Origin: CAYNWK01 sp964400875
GTDB taxonomy: Bacteria; Chloroflexota; Anaerolineae; Anaerolineales; UBA4823
Assembly (NCBI GenBank): GCA_964400875.1
Contig: CAYNWK010000021.1
Location: 1-40,243, forward strand
DNA: 40,243 bases
Direction: 5' to 3'
Below are positions 8,099-15,709 of this stretch, one piece after another. The notes beneath the pieces were generated by a model. It saw only the letters and a list, made by a program, of their open reading frames with translations. It did not search any database and was not told the DNA's origin. A program made the position numbers and the translations under genes. The number at the start of each line of letters is the position of its first letter. Position 1 is the first letter of the stretch.

Positions 8099-8557
8099 AT
8101 GATCACCCTGATCGTCAGCCTTCAACGTCTGGGCTTATACTGGGCTAACCATCATGAAAAGGTTGATCGATGGATTAAGGGTAGTCCCTCCCTGGTGGTT
8201 GTGAATGGCGTTTTGAATCTGGATAAGTTGGCAGATCTCGGCATTTCGAAACGCGAGCTCTTCCAATTGGCCAGGCAAAAGGGTTATCGCCAGCTTGGTG
8301 AAATCCGGCGAATGTACATCGAACGGGATGAGAAACCTTCAATCTATGGCTTTGCAGAAGGCCAGGTTCGTCCGGGTTTACCTTTTGAGCCTCCCTGGGA
8401 AGTTGAAGGACGCCCCGATTTCCAGACTGGAAGCAGGACGGATGTATCGGAGGTAGCAGCTTGCACGAATTGCGGGCAAACCGCCCGATTTGAAGCAGGC
8501 GATAAAGTGCCCCCATGCCCGCACTGCCACAAAACGGACTGGGTTTTTGTAGGTTGA
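8099..8557 (+). CDS. DUF421-like cytoplasmic domain with C-terminal zinc ribbon, lacking the first membrane helices
   Basis: The 152-residue product begins inside what would be the third membrane helix of a YetF/YcaP-type DUF421 protein. It continues with the DUF421 soluble domain (WIKGSPSLVVVNGVLNLDKL, then ELFQLARQKGYRQLGEIRRMYIERDEKPSIY, about residues 26-82). It ends in a zinc-ribbon pattern CTNCGQT plus CPHC (about 121-146). Usual family members have two more N-terminal helices. None can be fitted here, because an in-frame stop (8054-8056) belonging to the glycosyltransferase lies 14 codons upstream. Non-ATG starts in that short stretch are possible. It may be a truncated but stable protein or a decaying gene. 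Confidence 0.6.
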   Translation: MITLIVSLQRLGLYWANHHEKVDRWIKGSPSLVVVNGVLNLDKLADLGISKRELFQLARQKGYRQLGEIRRMYIERDEKPSIYGFAEGQVRPGLPFEPPWEVEGRPDFQTGSRTDVSEVAACTNCGQTARFEAGDKVPPCPHCHKTDWVFVG

Positions 8558-8601
8558 GACTCGCTGCCTTCGTATTCAATTCCCCCGCTTTTTTACAATT
8601 T

Positions 8602-9156
8602 CTATTTACGCCCGGTTTCGATCTGGACGTTCTCGAAAACGACCTCGACACCCTTTGGATAGCGCTTACCGTTTTTCTCGTCGTGGCGCATAAAATCCGG
8701 CGCTTTCACATGGACTTTCAGCGTGTAGTCTCCACTGTCCGGAAGTTGCCAGTTACGACCATAGTGATACAGCCATGGGTGCCACAGGAAGGGTTGTTCG
8801 TGTTCGCCGATCGTGTTGTTTTCGTTGTCGCTTACTTCCACGGTAACGGTTAATCCCGGGATAAAGCGGTTATCGCCTGCATCGCGTACCGAGATCTCGA
8901 TGTGGGCGTTATCGTCCTCGGGCGCGTGCCAGACGAGCTGGTCGCCCTCCCGATGGTACATGCCTTCGGCGTGCTCGACAGCGTATGCGATGACGTAATC
9001 GCCGGCTGGTTTTTCACCACCGGCGTCCGCAACATCGTGCGCCATGTGGTTCAAAGCTTTCAAGTAAGTTTCGCCTTGCTGGCGGGCGAGCTCTAACTGC
9101 TTTTGGTTGGCTTCATCACTAATTTGCATGAGTTGTTCTTGGGAAGCTGTGTTCAT
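8602..9156 (-). CDS. PF10634-like (iron-transport-associated) domain protein
   Basis: The 184-residue protein has a helical N-terminus (1-45) followed by an all-beta domain. The motifs recall the Fe2+-transport-associated P19-like fold: IEISVRDAGDNRFIPGLTVTVEV (about 84-106), FLWHPWLYHYGRNWQLPDSGDYTLKVHV (about 122-149) and FMRHDEKNGKRY (about 153-164). These His- and Met-containing strands bind metal in periplasmic relatives. No signal peptide or lipobox is visible, so a cytosolic location is likely and the classical periplasmic role is doubtful. AGAAAGG precedes the ATG. It is convergent with the DUF421-like gene and separated from the next minus-strand gene by a terminator. Confidence 0.6.
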   Translation of the reverse strand: MNTASQEQLMQISDEANQKQLELARQQGETYLKALNHMAHDVADAGGEKPAGDYVIAYAVEHAEGMYHREGDQLVWHAPEDDNAHIEISVRDAGDNRFIPGLTVTVEVSDNENNTIGEHEQPFLWHPWLYHYGRNWQLPDSGDYTLKVHVKAPDFMRHDEKNGKRYPKGVEVVFENVQIETGRK

Positions 9157-9219
9157 GAATACCTTTCTGATTATTTGATTCGAAAATTTTTGGGTGAAAA
9201 CGAGCTGGTTAAATAAATA

Positions 9220-9249
9220 GCTCCCGATATGAACTCTTCTGTCGGGAGC
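9220..9249 (-). terminator. Rho-independent-type terminator of the minus-strand membrane genes
   Basis: GCTCCCGA (9220-9227) pairs with TCGGGAGC (9242-9249) around a 14-base loop. On the minus strand the hairpin follows the stop of the 208-residue membrane protein and is succeeded by TATTTATTTAA, a T-rich tail. Confidence 0.6.
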
Positions 9250-9255
9250 GGGTTG

Positions 9256-9882
9256 CTAACTGGGCGATTCGACGCTGGTGAGATCGGGTTTGTCCGGTTG
9301 GCGTGCGATCCAGACCAGGGCCGCGCCGCTGATCGCCCCGGCGACCAAACCGCTTACGCCGGTGAGCACGCTCGTACTGATCAGTGGTGGAATCACCGGA
9401 TCGTTGAAGAGCAGGTTCAAGATCCACTGGCTGACCCAAAAACCGATAGCCCAGGCTAGCGTATTGGCCAATATCCACACCACACCATTGGGGATCTCCC
9501 GCCGCAGAACCGGCCATTGCACCAGGCCGGCTATCGCGCCAAAGAGCAGATAGCCTAGTACACCCCCCAGGAGCGTTCCGGATATGTTTTGCATTAAAAA
9601 AAGCCCCAGCGCGTACCCGGCTGCCCAGGCCGCTCCCCCGGCCAAAATCCAATCCGAGGTGGCGGTCAGGTAGAACCGGAGCACGACCCATTGCGCGAAG
9701 CCAATCAGGACCCCGGCAAGGATCGGTACGACGACTCGGGCAAAGCCAAGGTCGAGCGCATCCACTAGGGGGATGCTGGGGAGAAACCCCAGGAGCATCC
9801 CCACTGCGGTGGCCAGAGTCCAGCCGAACCACAAGCCGAACTCGTTACGCTCGACCTTGACCTCGTCAATGTCGACGGTCAT
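9256..9882 (-). CDS. Membrane protein with internal duplication
   Basis: The 208-residue protein has a short charged N-terminus and about six hydrophobic helices. Two halves share a repeated pattern: GFAQWVVLR (Gln64-Trp65) followed by WILAGGAAWAAGYALG, and GLVQWPVLR (Gln122-Trp123) followed by WILANTLAWAIGFWV. This points to an internal duplication giving pseudo-symmetric helices. Such proteins are common in Chloroflexota and cyanobacteria and have no assigned function that I know of. It starts 3 nt after the GlsB-family gene ends, so both are one transcript, closed by the hairpin at 9220-9249. Confidence 0.75.
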   Translation of the reverse strand: MTVDIDEVKVERNEFGLWFGWTLATAVGMLLGFLPSIPLVDALDLGFARVVVPILAGVLIGFAQWVVLRFYLTATSDWILAGGAAWAAGYALGLFLMQNISGTLLGGVLGYLLFGAIAGLVQWPVLRREIPNGVVWILANTLAWAIGFWVSQWILNLLFNDPVIPPLISTSVLTGVSGLVAGAISGAALVWIARQPDKPDLTSVESPS

Positions 9883-9885
9883 TAA

Positions 9886-10140
9886 TTAAGCGCGTCGGAA
9901 CAGCCCGACGATAAAGAGCAAGACAACTGCTCCGCCGATGGCCACCAACAAACTATACAGGTTGAATCCGGATACGCCAGAAGCCCCAAGGGCGTTCATG
10001 ATGAAACCGCCGATCAAGGCGCCGACGATGCCGACGACGATGTTGGCCAGCGCGCCCATTTGAGCGTCGCGGCCCATGATCAGGCTGGCAATCCAGCCTG
10101 CCAGGGCGCCCATCAGGATCCATAAGATGATGTTGAGCAT
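9886..10140 (-). CDS. GlsB/YeaQ/YmgE family stress-response membrane protein
   Basis: The 84-residue protein contains three membrane helices with the family's glycine-rich pattern: ILWILMGALAGWIASLIMGRDAQMGALANIVVGIVGALIGGF. The start at 10140 is chosen because AGGAGG stands 5-6 nt upstream. A longer frame from 10188 would add 16 hydrophilic residues across that ribosome site. Homologues are small inner-membrane proteins induced by envelope or general stress; their mechanism is unknown. It leads a two-gene operon with the duplicated membrane protein. Confidence 0.9.
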   Translation of the reverse strand: MLNIILWILMGALAGWIASLIMGRDAQMGALANIVVGIVGALIGGFIMNALGASGVSGFNLYSLLVAIGGAVVLLFIVGLFRRA

Positions 10141-10221
10141 TTTTTCCTCCTCACGTGTGTAATGATTGGTGAATAACGCATCTTCCAATAGTATACAGTC
10201 TAAGTTCGGTCATATTCAAGT

Positions 10222-10256
10222 GGGGATTTCCCTACCATTGATGGGGGGAATCCCCC
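10222..10256. promoter_or_regulatory. Two-box operator-like element, site 3
   Basis: Box GGGGATTTCCC (10222-10232) runs into TACC, then nine bases, then GGGGAATCCCCC (10245-10256). Centres are about 23 bp apart. A further single box GGGAATTTCCC lies at 10305-10315. The element sits between the divergent GlsB-family gene (start 10140) and the M48 protease gene (start 10367). It is the best conserved of the three sites. Confidence 0.45.
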
Positions 10257-10366
10257 ATTATAAATATGGCGAATTCGTATATATTTTTAAGTTAGGGGCT
10301 CATTGGGAATTTCCCTGCCGTGCTGCGGCAGACCTCGGTGAGACCAGATAGGGTCGAGGTAGTTGG

Positions 10367-11206
10367 ATGAGAAGCGCTTCTATGTTAAGTCGAGGATCGT
10401 CGCGCAGGCGCAGCCCGGCGTTAGGTCGTTTACTGCTGGCTGGATTAATCGCCGTCGTTTCGTTGATTTCTTATTTTGGTTCCCAACAGGATAACCCGGT
10501 GACCGGTGAGACTCAATATATCGACATCACCGTTGAGCAGGAAATCGCCCTGGGTTTGCAGGCCGCGCCGCAAATGGCAGCCGAATTTGGAGGCCTGGAC
10601 CCGAATCAGAACGACCAGGCCTTGGTCGATCAGGTCGGTAACCGGGTTGTCCAGGGTTCTCCGGCTGGCAGTTCGCCCTACCAGTTTGATTTTCATTTGC
10701 TCGATGACGATCAAACCATCAACGCCTTTGCCTTACCGGGAGGTCAGGTCTTCATTACCCGCGCACTGTACGATCAGCTTCAGACTGAAGGAGAGCTGGC
10801 CGGTGTCTTGGGCCACGAAGTCGGGCACGTGGTCGCTCGCCATTCTGCAGAGCACATCGCCAAAGCCAAGCTGACCGAGGGCCTCACCGGCGCGGCTGTC
10901 ATCGCTACCTACGATCCGGATAACCCTTCAACTGCCCGCACCGCTCAGGTGGCGGCGCTCATCGGCCAGCTGATTAACCTCAAGTTTGGACGCGACGATG
11001 AGCTGGAATCGGATTACCTGGGAGTGTGTTTTATAGACGACGCTGGCTATGATCCCGGCCAGATGATCGACGTTATGGAAGTGCTGGCAGCCTCCCGGCA
11101 AGGCAGCCAACCCCCGGAATTCTTCAGCACCCATCCTAATCCCGATAGCCGTATCCAGCGCATCCAGGAGTCGATCCAAAACATTGATTCTTGTCCGGGT
11201 CAATGA
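10367..11206 (+). CDS. M48-family zinc metallopeptidase, membrane-anchored
   Basis: The 279-residue protease has a basic N-terminus and one membrane-spanning or signal helix (about residues 21-38). The zinc site is HEVGH (150-154) in GVLGHEVGHVVARHSAEH, with the third ligand expected in DDELESDYLG (about 210-219). This layout matches BepA/LoiP-like M48 proteases that act outside the cytoplasmic membrane on misfolded envelope proteins. GAGGT lies about 9 nt before the ATG. It is followed after 22 nt by an MgtC-like gene and then a lipid kinase, together a likely envelope-maintenance operon. Confidence 0.88.
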   Translation: MRSASMLSRGSSRRRSPALGRLLLAGLIAVVSLISYFGSQQDNPVTGETQYIDITVEQEIALGLQAAPQMAAEFGGLDPNQNDQALVDQVGNRVVQGSPAGSSPYQFDFHLLDDDQTINAFALPGGQVFITRALYDQLQTEGELAGVLGHEVGHVVARHSAEHIAKAKLTEGLTGAAVIATYDPDNPSTARTAQVAALIGQLINLKFGRDDELESDYLGVCFIDDAGYDPGQMIDVMEVLAASRQGSQPPEFFSTHPNPDSRIQRIQESIQNIDSCPGQ

Positions 11207-11228
11207 TGGGGATAGATTAAAGGTAGCA

Positions 11229-11723
11229 ATGGAATTTATTTCAATTGATTGGGGGGTGGTGGTCAGTGATTTTATTCGCATACTCCTGGCTTTCGTGTTG
11301 GCTGTCCCCATTGCATGGGAAAGGGTCCGCAGTCCACGGAATTTAGGGTTGCGGACTTTTCCAATCGTAGCGACGGCCAGCGCGGGATTCGTCCTGGTTG
11401 CGCGGTCGCTGCCCGAGATTGGGCCGGAGGGTTTGGCGCGCGTTATCCAGGGGCTGATCGCCGGGATTGGTTTTGTTGGAGGCGGGGCAATTCTCAAGGA
11501 AGGGCTGGACGTGCATGGACTGGCGACGGCTGCCAGCGTGTGGAATACCGGCGCGATCGGGGCAGCCGTAGCTCTCGATCGCTACGAGATCGCTGTCGTC
11601 CTGACCCTACTTAACTTCTTGACCCTGTATTTTCTCACTCCGGTGGCTAACAATTTTAAAGAGGATTCGCTCATGGAGAAGGGAGAAAATGGAGGTGGGC
11701 ATGAAACTATCAGAACAGCATGA
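11229..11723 (+). CDS. MgtC/SapB family membrane protein
   Basis: The 164-residue protein matches the MgtC membrane domain: an N-terminal helix, the conserved block VPIAWERVRSPRNLGLRTFPIVATASAGFVL (about 29-59), GLIAGIGFVGGGAILKEG and HGLATAASVWNTGAIGAAVALDRYEIAVVLTLL. Family members influence Mg2+ limitation responses or F-type ATP synthase; the exact role here is unknown. The start at 11229 is taken because AAGGT precedes it. A longer frame from 11184 lies inside the protease gene. The stop overlaps the next gene by 23 nt, indicating translational coupling. Confidence 0.88.
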   Translation: MEFISIDWGVVVSDFIRILLAFVLAVPIAWERVRSPRNLGLRTFPIVATASAGFVLVARSLPEIGPEGLARVIQGLIAGIGFVGGGAILKEGLDVHGLATAASVWNTGAIGAAVALDRYEIAVVLTLLNFLTLYFLTPVANNFKEDSLMEKGENGGGHETIRTA

Positions 11724-12621
11724 TGATCCCAAACTATTTACCGTCATCAATCCCGTCGCCGGCCACGCGGACGTGGATACCGTCGAAGATGTGCTGGCTG
11801 AGCTCTGTGATCGAAAGAACTGGGATCACGAGATATACACCACCACAGGCGAAGAAGATTTGGCCGAGGTGGCGCAGGGTGCTATAAAAGACGGGGCGAC
11901 GGCGGTCCTGGCCGCCGGAGGGGATGGGACGGTGGCCGGCGTGGTCAACGGCCTGGTCGGAACGCAGACGCCTTTGGTCGTTATCCCGCTCGGCACAGGA
12001 AACGGGTTGGCGCGAGCGCTGGGTATTCCCCTGGATATTCGCGAAGCGATTAATTTGTTGGGAGAGGAACACCGGATCGAGGCGGTCGATGTCATGCGAG
12101 TCGGCGAGCGGTATTTCGTGCTCAATGTGAGCGCCGGGATCAGCGCCCGGGCTATGAGCCAAACGGACCCCGAGGAAAAACAGAAAAAAGGAGTCCTGGC
12201 GTATATCGAGACTATCGTGAAGGATTTTACGGAAGAAACCGAAACCAGCGTCTTCGAACTGGAGATCGATGGTGATTCCTTCAAGGTGGAGGCCGTTGAA
12301 CTGCTGGTGTCGAATGGGCGCATCCTGGAGCAGCCGCCCTTGTTTTTTGGTCCCCGCCAGAGCTTTACCGATGGTCAGTTGGAGGTCAACATACTGGCGG
12401 CCAGCGACGCCGGTGAGTTTGTCCGTTTGGCCTGGGACTTGTTGCTTAATCCTGGTGAGCAGAATCCGGATCTGCAAAATCTGGTGGTCAAGGAACGCAT
12501 TCGCATAACTTCGCCCGATGAAACCCTGCAGGTTCAGGCAGATGGCGAGGTCCTTGACGGGTTGCCGGTCGATATCGAGCTGGCCCCTCAGGGGGTCCGC
12601 GTGGTCGTACCTGGGGACTGA
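11701..12621 (+). CDS. Diacylglycerol kinase-family lipid kinase (YegS/DgkB-like)
   Basis: The 306-residue kinase shows VINPVAGHADVD at the N-terminus and the nucleotide-binding motif AAGGDGTVAGVVNGL (about 70-84). The loop PLGTGNGLARALGIP (about 97-111) follows, and the beta-rich C-terminal domain ends in QVQADGEVLDGLPVDIEL. The family phosphorylates diacylglycerol, sphingoid or similar lipids at the inner membrane face. GGAGGT precedes the ATG at 11701. It overlaps the MgtC-like gene and is closed by the terminator at 12682, making it the last gene of the M48-MgtC-kinase operon. Confidence 0.9.
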   Translation: MKLSEQHDDPKLFTVINPVAGHADVDTVEDVLAELCDRKNWDHEIYTTTGEEDLAEVAQGAIKDGATAVLAAGGDGTVAGVVNGLVGTQTPLVVIPLGTGNGLARALGIPLDIREAINLLGEEHRIEAVDVMRVGERYFVLNVSAGISARAMSQTDPEEKQKKGVLAYIETIVKDFTEETETSVFELEIDGDSFKVEAVELLVSNGRILEQPPLFFGPRQSFTDGQLEVNILAASDAGEFVRLAWDLLLNPGEQNPDLQNLVVKERIRITSPDETLQVQADGEVLDGLPVDIELAPQGVRVVVPGD

Positions 12622-12681
12622 TCACTCCGCACGGGCAGCTGTTCTTCCATAGTAGAATATTTAGCCTTAAAAAGTAAATTT

Positions 12682-12725
12682 CGGGCTCTATCGAAGGCCT
12701 CGCGCCATAGAGCCCGTTTTATTTG
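12682..12725 (+). terminator. Rho-independent terminator of the lipid kinase operon
   Basis: CGGGCTCTAT (12682-12691) pairs perfectly with ATAGAGCCCG (12707-12716), and TTTTATTT follows. It lies about 60 bp after the kinase stop. Confidence 0.85.
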
Positions 12726-12810
12726 CATTCTAATTGGTAGGTGTTAAGTGCAATGGTTTCCTTAATGGTTTCATATGCTAAGAAAATGGTTACGATACTA
12801 ATGCTCGTCA

Positions 12811-12831
12811 TGTGCAACAATTTAATTTACA
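12811..12831 (+). repeat. Left terminal inverted repeat of the IS
   Basis: A 21-bp end sequence starting TGTGCAACAATTT and ending TTTACA. It matches the reverse complement of 14190-14210 at about 18 of 21 positions. Confidence 0.75.
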
Positions 12832-12885
12832 CATTTGAGTGAAATCAGGTCTGCTATGCTCCTTCAATAGGAGGAGGTAGCAGTC

Positions 12886-14154
12886 ATGTGTGACAAACTG
12901 GAAGAGCGAAAACAAGCGATGCTGATGTATCACGTCCAACATCTCAGTAAGGCCGAAATCTGTCGTCGTCTGAAGCGCTCCCGTCCCTGGTTGGACAGCT
13001 GGCTGGAACGCTATGATCCTGGCGACGTGGAAGGCAGTCTGAGTGATCATCCGACTGGGCCGAAACACGGCAGTCATCGCTGGTCAAAGGCCATTCGTCA
13101 ACAGGTGATCGCCAGGCGCAAAACTCGTAGCCAAGAACCAGAGTGGCGGTATGCCTTCATTGGTGCGAAAGCTATTCACCTGGAATTGAAGGCGCTTGGC
13201 AGTTCAGAGGTGGCGCCTGTCCGCACGATCCACCATTGGTTTGTGGAGGAAGATCTGGTGGATCATTCCTCAGGACAGTCCAAAGAAGAGAAGGAGGCTA
13301 AGCCTATTCCTTTGCCAGCGGCAGACGCTGTGAACCGGGTTCAGCAGTTGGATCTGAAAGGACCAGTGTATCTGGAAGGCAGCCATAGCAAATACTATCT
13401 GGTTGTGGTGCGAGATCGGTACAGCCATCGCTGCGCCATGACGATCTTGGAAAGCCGAGCAGCGCAAGGCATCGTCGATTTTTTGGTGGCGAGTTGGCAC
13501 TGGCTCGGTTTACCAGATTATCTCCAGTTGGATAACGCCTTGGAGTTTCGCGGCTCCAATCGTTATCCCCGTTCGTTTGGCAAGGTTGTCCGGGTAGCCG
13601 TCGATGTAGACATAGAACCAGTTTTCAACCCACCCCATGAACCCTGGCGCAATGGAGGGATTGAATGGTTCAACGGTTTCCTGGGCAAACGTTTACTCCA
13701 AGTCCGGTTCGAGGATTTGCAGGCATTCCGAGCTGAAGGCCAGGTTTGTCAGGAGCAATGCAATCACAGCCATCGTTTGGCTGAACAGAATGGCTTGACA
13801 CCAAACGAGATCGCAACCAACGCCGAATTGCGTTTTCCTCCCAAGGATTACTCAAATCATCAGTCTACACCATTGTCTCAGGATCGTGGCTTCGTATCCT
13901 TTGTCCGCCTGGTTCGTAAGAGCGGCAGGATTACCTTAGGCGCTGGCGACCGATTTATGGTTGATCCCGACCTGGCTTACCAATACGTCCTGGCCCGGGT
14001 TGACTTGGCACATGAACTGGTTCGAATCACCCATGAGGAGCAGGAAGTCAAAGTCTATGACTTCTCCGCTGATACAGTTGGCCAATGGGCTGTTGACGAA
14101 AAGGATGAGGTCCCTGTTGACGATGAGGTTGTTAAGGTACCGGTTGAAGTGTAA
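12886..14154 (+). CDS. DDE transposase, IS481-like
   Basis: The 422-residue protein has an N-terminal helix-turn-helix (LSKAEICRRLKRSRPWLDSWLERYDPG, about 21-48) and a second winged-helix region. The rve-type catalytic core has Asp in QLDLKGPVYL (about 155), Asp in LQLDNALEFRGS (about 215) and Glu in NGGIEWFNGFL (about 258). The frame is uninterrupted and all three acidic residues are present, so the element may be active. GGAGG precedes the ATG. The stop codon falls inside the inner copy of the right-end repeat. Confidence 0.88.
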   Translation: MCDKLEERKQAMLMYHVQHLSKAEICRRLKRSRPWLDSWLERYDPGDVEGSLSDHPTGPKHGSHRWSKAIRQQVIARRKTRSQEPEWRYAFIGAKAIHLELKALGSSEVAPVRTIHHWFVEEDLVDHSSGQSKEEKEAKPIPLPAADAVNRVQQLDLKGPVYLEGSHSKYYLVVVRDRYSHRCAMTILESRAAQGIVDFLVASWHWLGLPDYLQLDNALEFRGSNRYPRSFGKVVRVAVDVDIEPVFNPPHEPWRNGGIEWFNGFLGKRLLQVRFEDLQAFRAEGQVCQEQCNHSHRLAEQNGLTPNEIATNAELRFPPKDYSNHQSTPLSQDRGFVSFVRLVRKSGRITLGAGDRFMVDPDLAYQYVLARVDLAHELVRITHEEQEVKVYDFSADTVGQWAVDEKDEVPVDDEVVKVPVEV

Positions 14155-14170
14155 AGTCAATTATTGCACC
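14150..14170 (-). repeat. Inner copy of the IS right-end repeat
   Basis: Read on the minus strand it contains GTGCAATAATTGACTTTACA, nearly the same as the outer right end at 14190-14210. It lies 40 bp inward and overlaps the transposase stop codon. No second copy is seen at the left end. Confidence 0.6.
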
Positions 14171-14189
14171 CGCATGCTTTAGCGATCGT

Positions 14190-14210
14190 TGTAAAGAAAA
14201 TTATTGCACA
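14190..14210 (-). repeat. Right terminal inverted repeat of the IS
   Basis: Read on the minus strand it begins TGTGCAATAATTTTC and ends TTTACA, mirroring the left end at 12811-12831. Confidence 0.75.
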
Positions 14211-14338
14211 CAGCAGGTAGGCTCTACGCCCTAAACGGATAAGTTAGATATAATTACGTATCTCGGAAGGAACTAGCGTTTTTTGGAAAGCCTAACCCTT
14301 CGAAATACTCTATCCGTCCACATCGCCAGGGAGAAATC

Positions 14339-15220
14339 TTGAAACCCGCACCGTTTGCATACTTCAGACCTGACAGCCTGGAAGTCTGCTTGGATTTGCT
14401 CCACGAACACGGAGGCGAGGCCAAGCTGCTGGCTGGCGGGCAAAGCCTGGTGCCGGCGATGAACTTCCGCCTGGCTCAACCGGGCATCCTGATCGATCTC
14501 AACCGCATCACGGCGCTGGACTACGTCCAGCCGCAAGAGGGTGGTGGTTTGCGCATTGGGGCGATGACCCGCCAGCGCCGGCTGGAAATCGACCCTGCCA
14601 TCGCGGCTGCCGCGCCACTGCTCGCGGAGACCATGCCGCATATCGCTCACGTACAGATCCGCAACCGCGGCACCCTGGGCGGGAGCCTGGCTCATGCCGA
14701 TCCGGCTGCCGAGCTGCCGGTGATCGCCGTCGCCTTGGGGGCGCGCTTCCGGCTGCGCAGCTGGCATGGGGAGCGCTGGGTAGGGGCCGCTGATTTCTTC
14801 CAGGGCGTTCTCATGACCGCGCTGGTTCCTGAGGAAGTACTGGTGGAGGTCGATCTGCCGCCGCTGGCAGCGCGTACTGGCTGGTCTTTTATGGAAGTCG
14901 CCCCTCGAGCCGGCGATTACGCCATGATGGGGGTGGCGGTGGTGGTCACGCTCGGCGAGCAGGGGGAAGTCTCAGCGGCGCGGCTGGTTTATCTTAACGC
15001 CGGAGATGGTCCGGTGGACGCCCGGAAGGCAGCCCAGGCGCTGGTCGGTCGGACGCCCTCGGAGGATGTTTTTGAAGAGGCCGCCGCCATCGCCAGTGGC
15101 GAGATCGATCCGTTGGGCAACGTGCACGCCACGCCTCAGTACCAACGCCATCTGGCCCGCGTGCTCACCGTCCGGGCGCTGGTCCTGGCCGTCGAACGAG
15201 CCGGGCAGGAGAGACGCTGA
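14339..15220 (+). CDS. Molybdenum hydroxylase FAD-binding subunit (CoxM/XdhB type)
   Basis: The 293-residue medium subunit has the FAD-binding PCMH fold: LLAGGQSLVPAMNFRLAQPGILIDLNRI (about 30-57) and IRNRGTLGGSLAHADPAAELP (about 106-126). It passes electrons from the 2Fe-2S subunit to an acceptor via FAD. Translation probably starts at the TTG at 14339, because GGGAG stands 6-7 nt upstream and the family N-terminus (KPAPFAYFRPDSLEVCLDLL) follows at once. A TATAAT-like sequence lies at 14249-14254 without a convincing -35. It is the first gene of a nine-gene operon. Its stop shares one base with the next start. Confidence 0.9.
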   Translation: MKPAPFAYFRPDSLEVCLDLLHEHGGEAKLLAGGQSLVPAMNFRLAQPGILIDLNRITALDYVQPQEGGGLRIGAMTRQRRLEIDPAIAAAAPLLAETMPHIAHVQIRNRGTLGGSLAHADPAAELPVIAVALGARFRLRSWHGERWVGAADFFQGVLMTALVPEEVLVEVDLPPLAARTGWSFMEVAPRAGDYAMMGVAVVVTLGEQGEVSAARLVYLNAGDGPVDARKAAQALVGRTPSEDVFEEAAAIASGEIDPLGNVHATPQYQRHLARVLTVRALVLAVERAGQERR

Positions 15221-15705
15221 TGACCCAGACCTATCCCGTCTCGATCCACGTCAACGGCCGGCGCTACGAACGGGAGGTGGATGCCCGCCTGCTGTTGAGC
15301 GATTTCCTGCGCCACGAACTTGGCCTGACTGGCACCCATGTGGGTTGTGAGCACGGCGTGTGCGGAGCCTGTACCGTGCTATTGGAGGGCGAAGCAGTTC
15401 GTTCGTGCCTGCTTTTTGCCGTGCAGTGCGACGGGCTTGAACTAACCACGGTGGAAGGGCTGGCCCAGGGTCCGGGTGACTTGCACCCACTGCAAGAGGC
15501 GTTTTGGGAGGCCCACGGCTTGCAGTGCGGCTTCTGCACGCCGGGGATCCTGCTGACTGTGCTCCCCTTTCTAGAACGCAACCCACAACCAACCGAGGCG
15601 CAGATCCGCCAGGAGATTTCCGGCAATTTGTGCCGCTGCACAGGCTACCAGCACATCGTCGATGCGGTCCAGCTGGCCGCGCAAAAGCTTGCTGCCTCTC
15701 GTTAA
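15220..15705 (+). CDS. Molybdenum hydroxylase 2Fe-2S subunit (CoxS/XdhC type)
   Basis: The 161-residue small subunit has two iron-sulfur modules. The plant-ferredoxin-like cluster is in GCEHGVCGACTVLLEGEAVRSC (about 42-63). The helical second cluster is formed by CGFCTPG (about 103-109) and CRCTG (about 138-142). It transfers electrons from the molybdopterin subunit to the FAD subunit. The ATG overlaps the stop of the FAD subunit gene, so the two are translationally coupled. The matching large subunit is encoded 5 kb downstream in the same operon. Confidence 0.93.
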   Translation: MTQTYPVSIHVNGRRYEREVDARLLLSDFLRHELGLTGTHVGCEHGVCGACTVLLEGEAVRSCLLFAVQCDGLELTTVEGLAQGPGDLHPLQEAFWEAHGLQCGFCTPGILLTVLPFLERNPQPTEAQIRQEISGNLCRCTGYQHIVDAVQLAAQKLAASR

Positions 15706-15709
15706 ACAC

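Larger units (their letters stand above)
12811..14210 (+). mobile_element. IS481-like insertion sequence, about 1.4 kb
   Basis: A complete-looking element with terminal inverted repeats beginning TGTGCAACAATTT at the left (12811-12831) and TGTGCAATAATTT at the right, read on the minus strand (14210-14190). It contains a single intact transposase gene. The flanks share at most a 2-bp CA repeat, so a target-site duplication is not clear. The element lies between a terminated operon and the start of the catabolic operon 128 bp downstream. Family assignment is by transposase layout and is tentative. Confidence 0.8.

Noticed and set aside
12806..14215. Target-site duplication of the IS
   Set aside because: Only a 2-bp CA match flanks the outer ends, which is not convincing.
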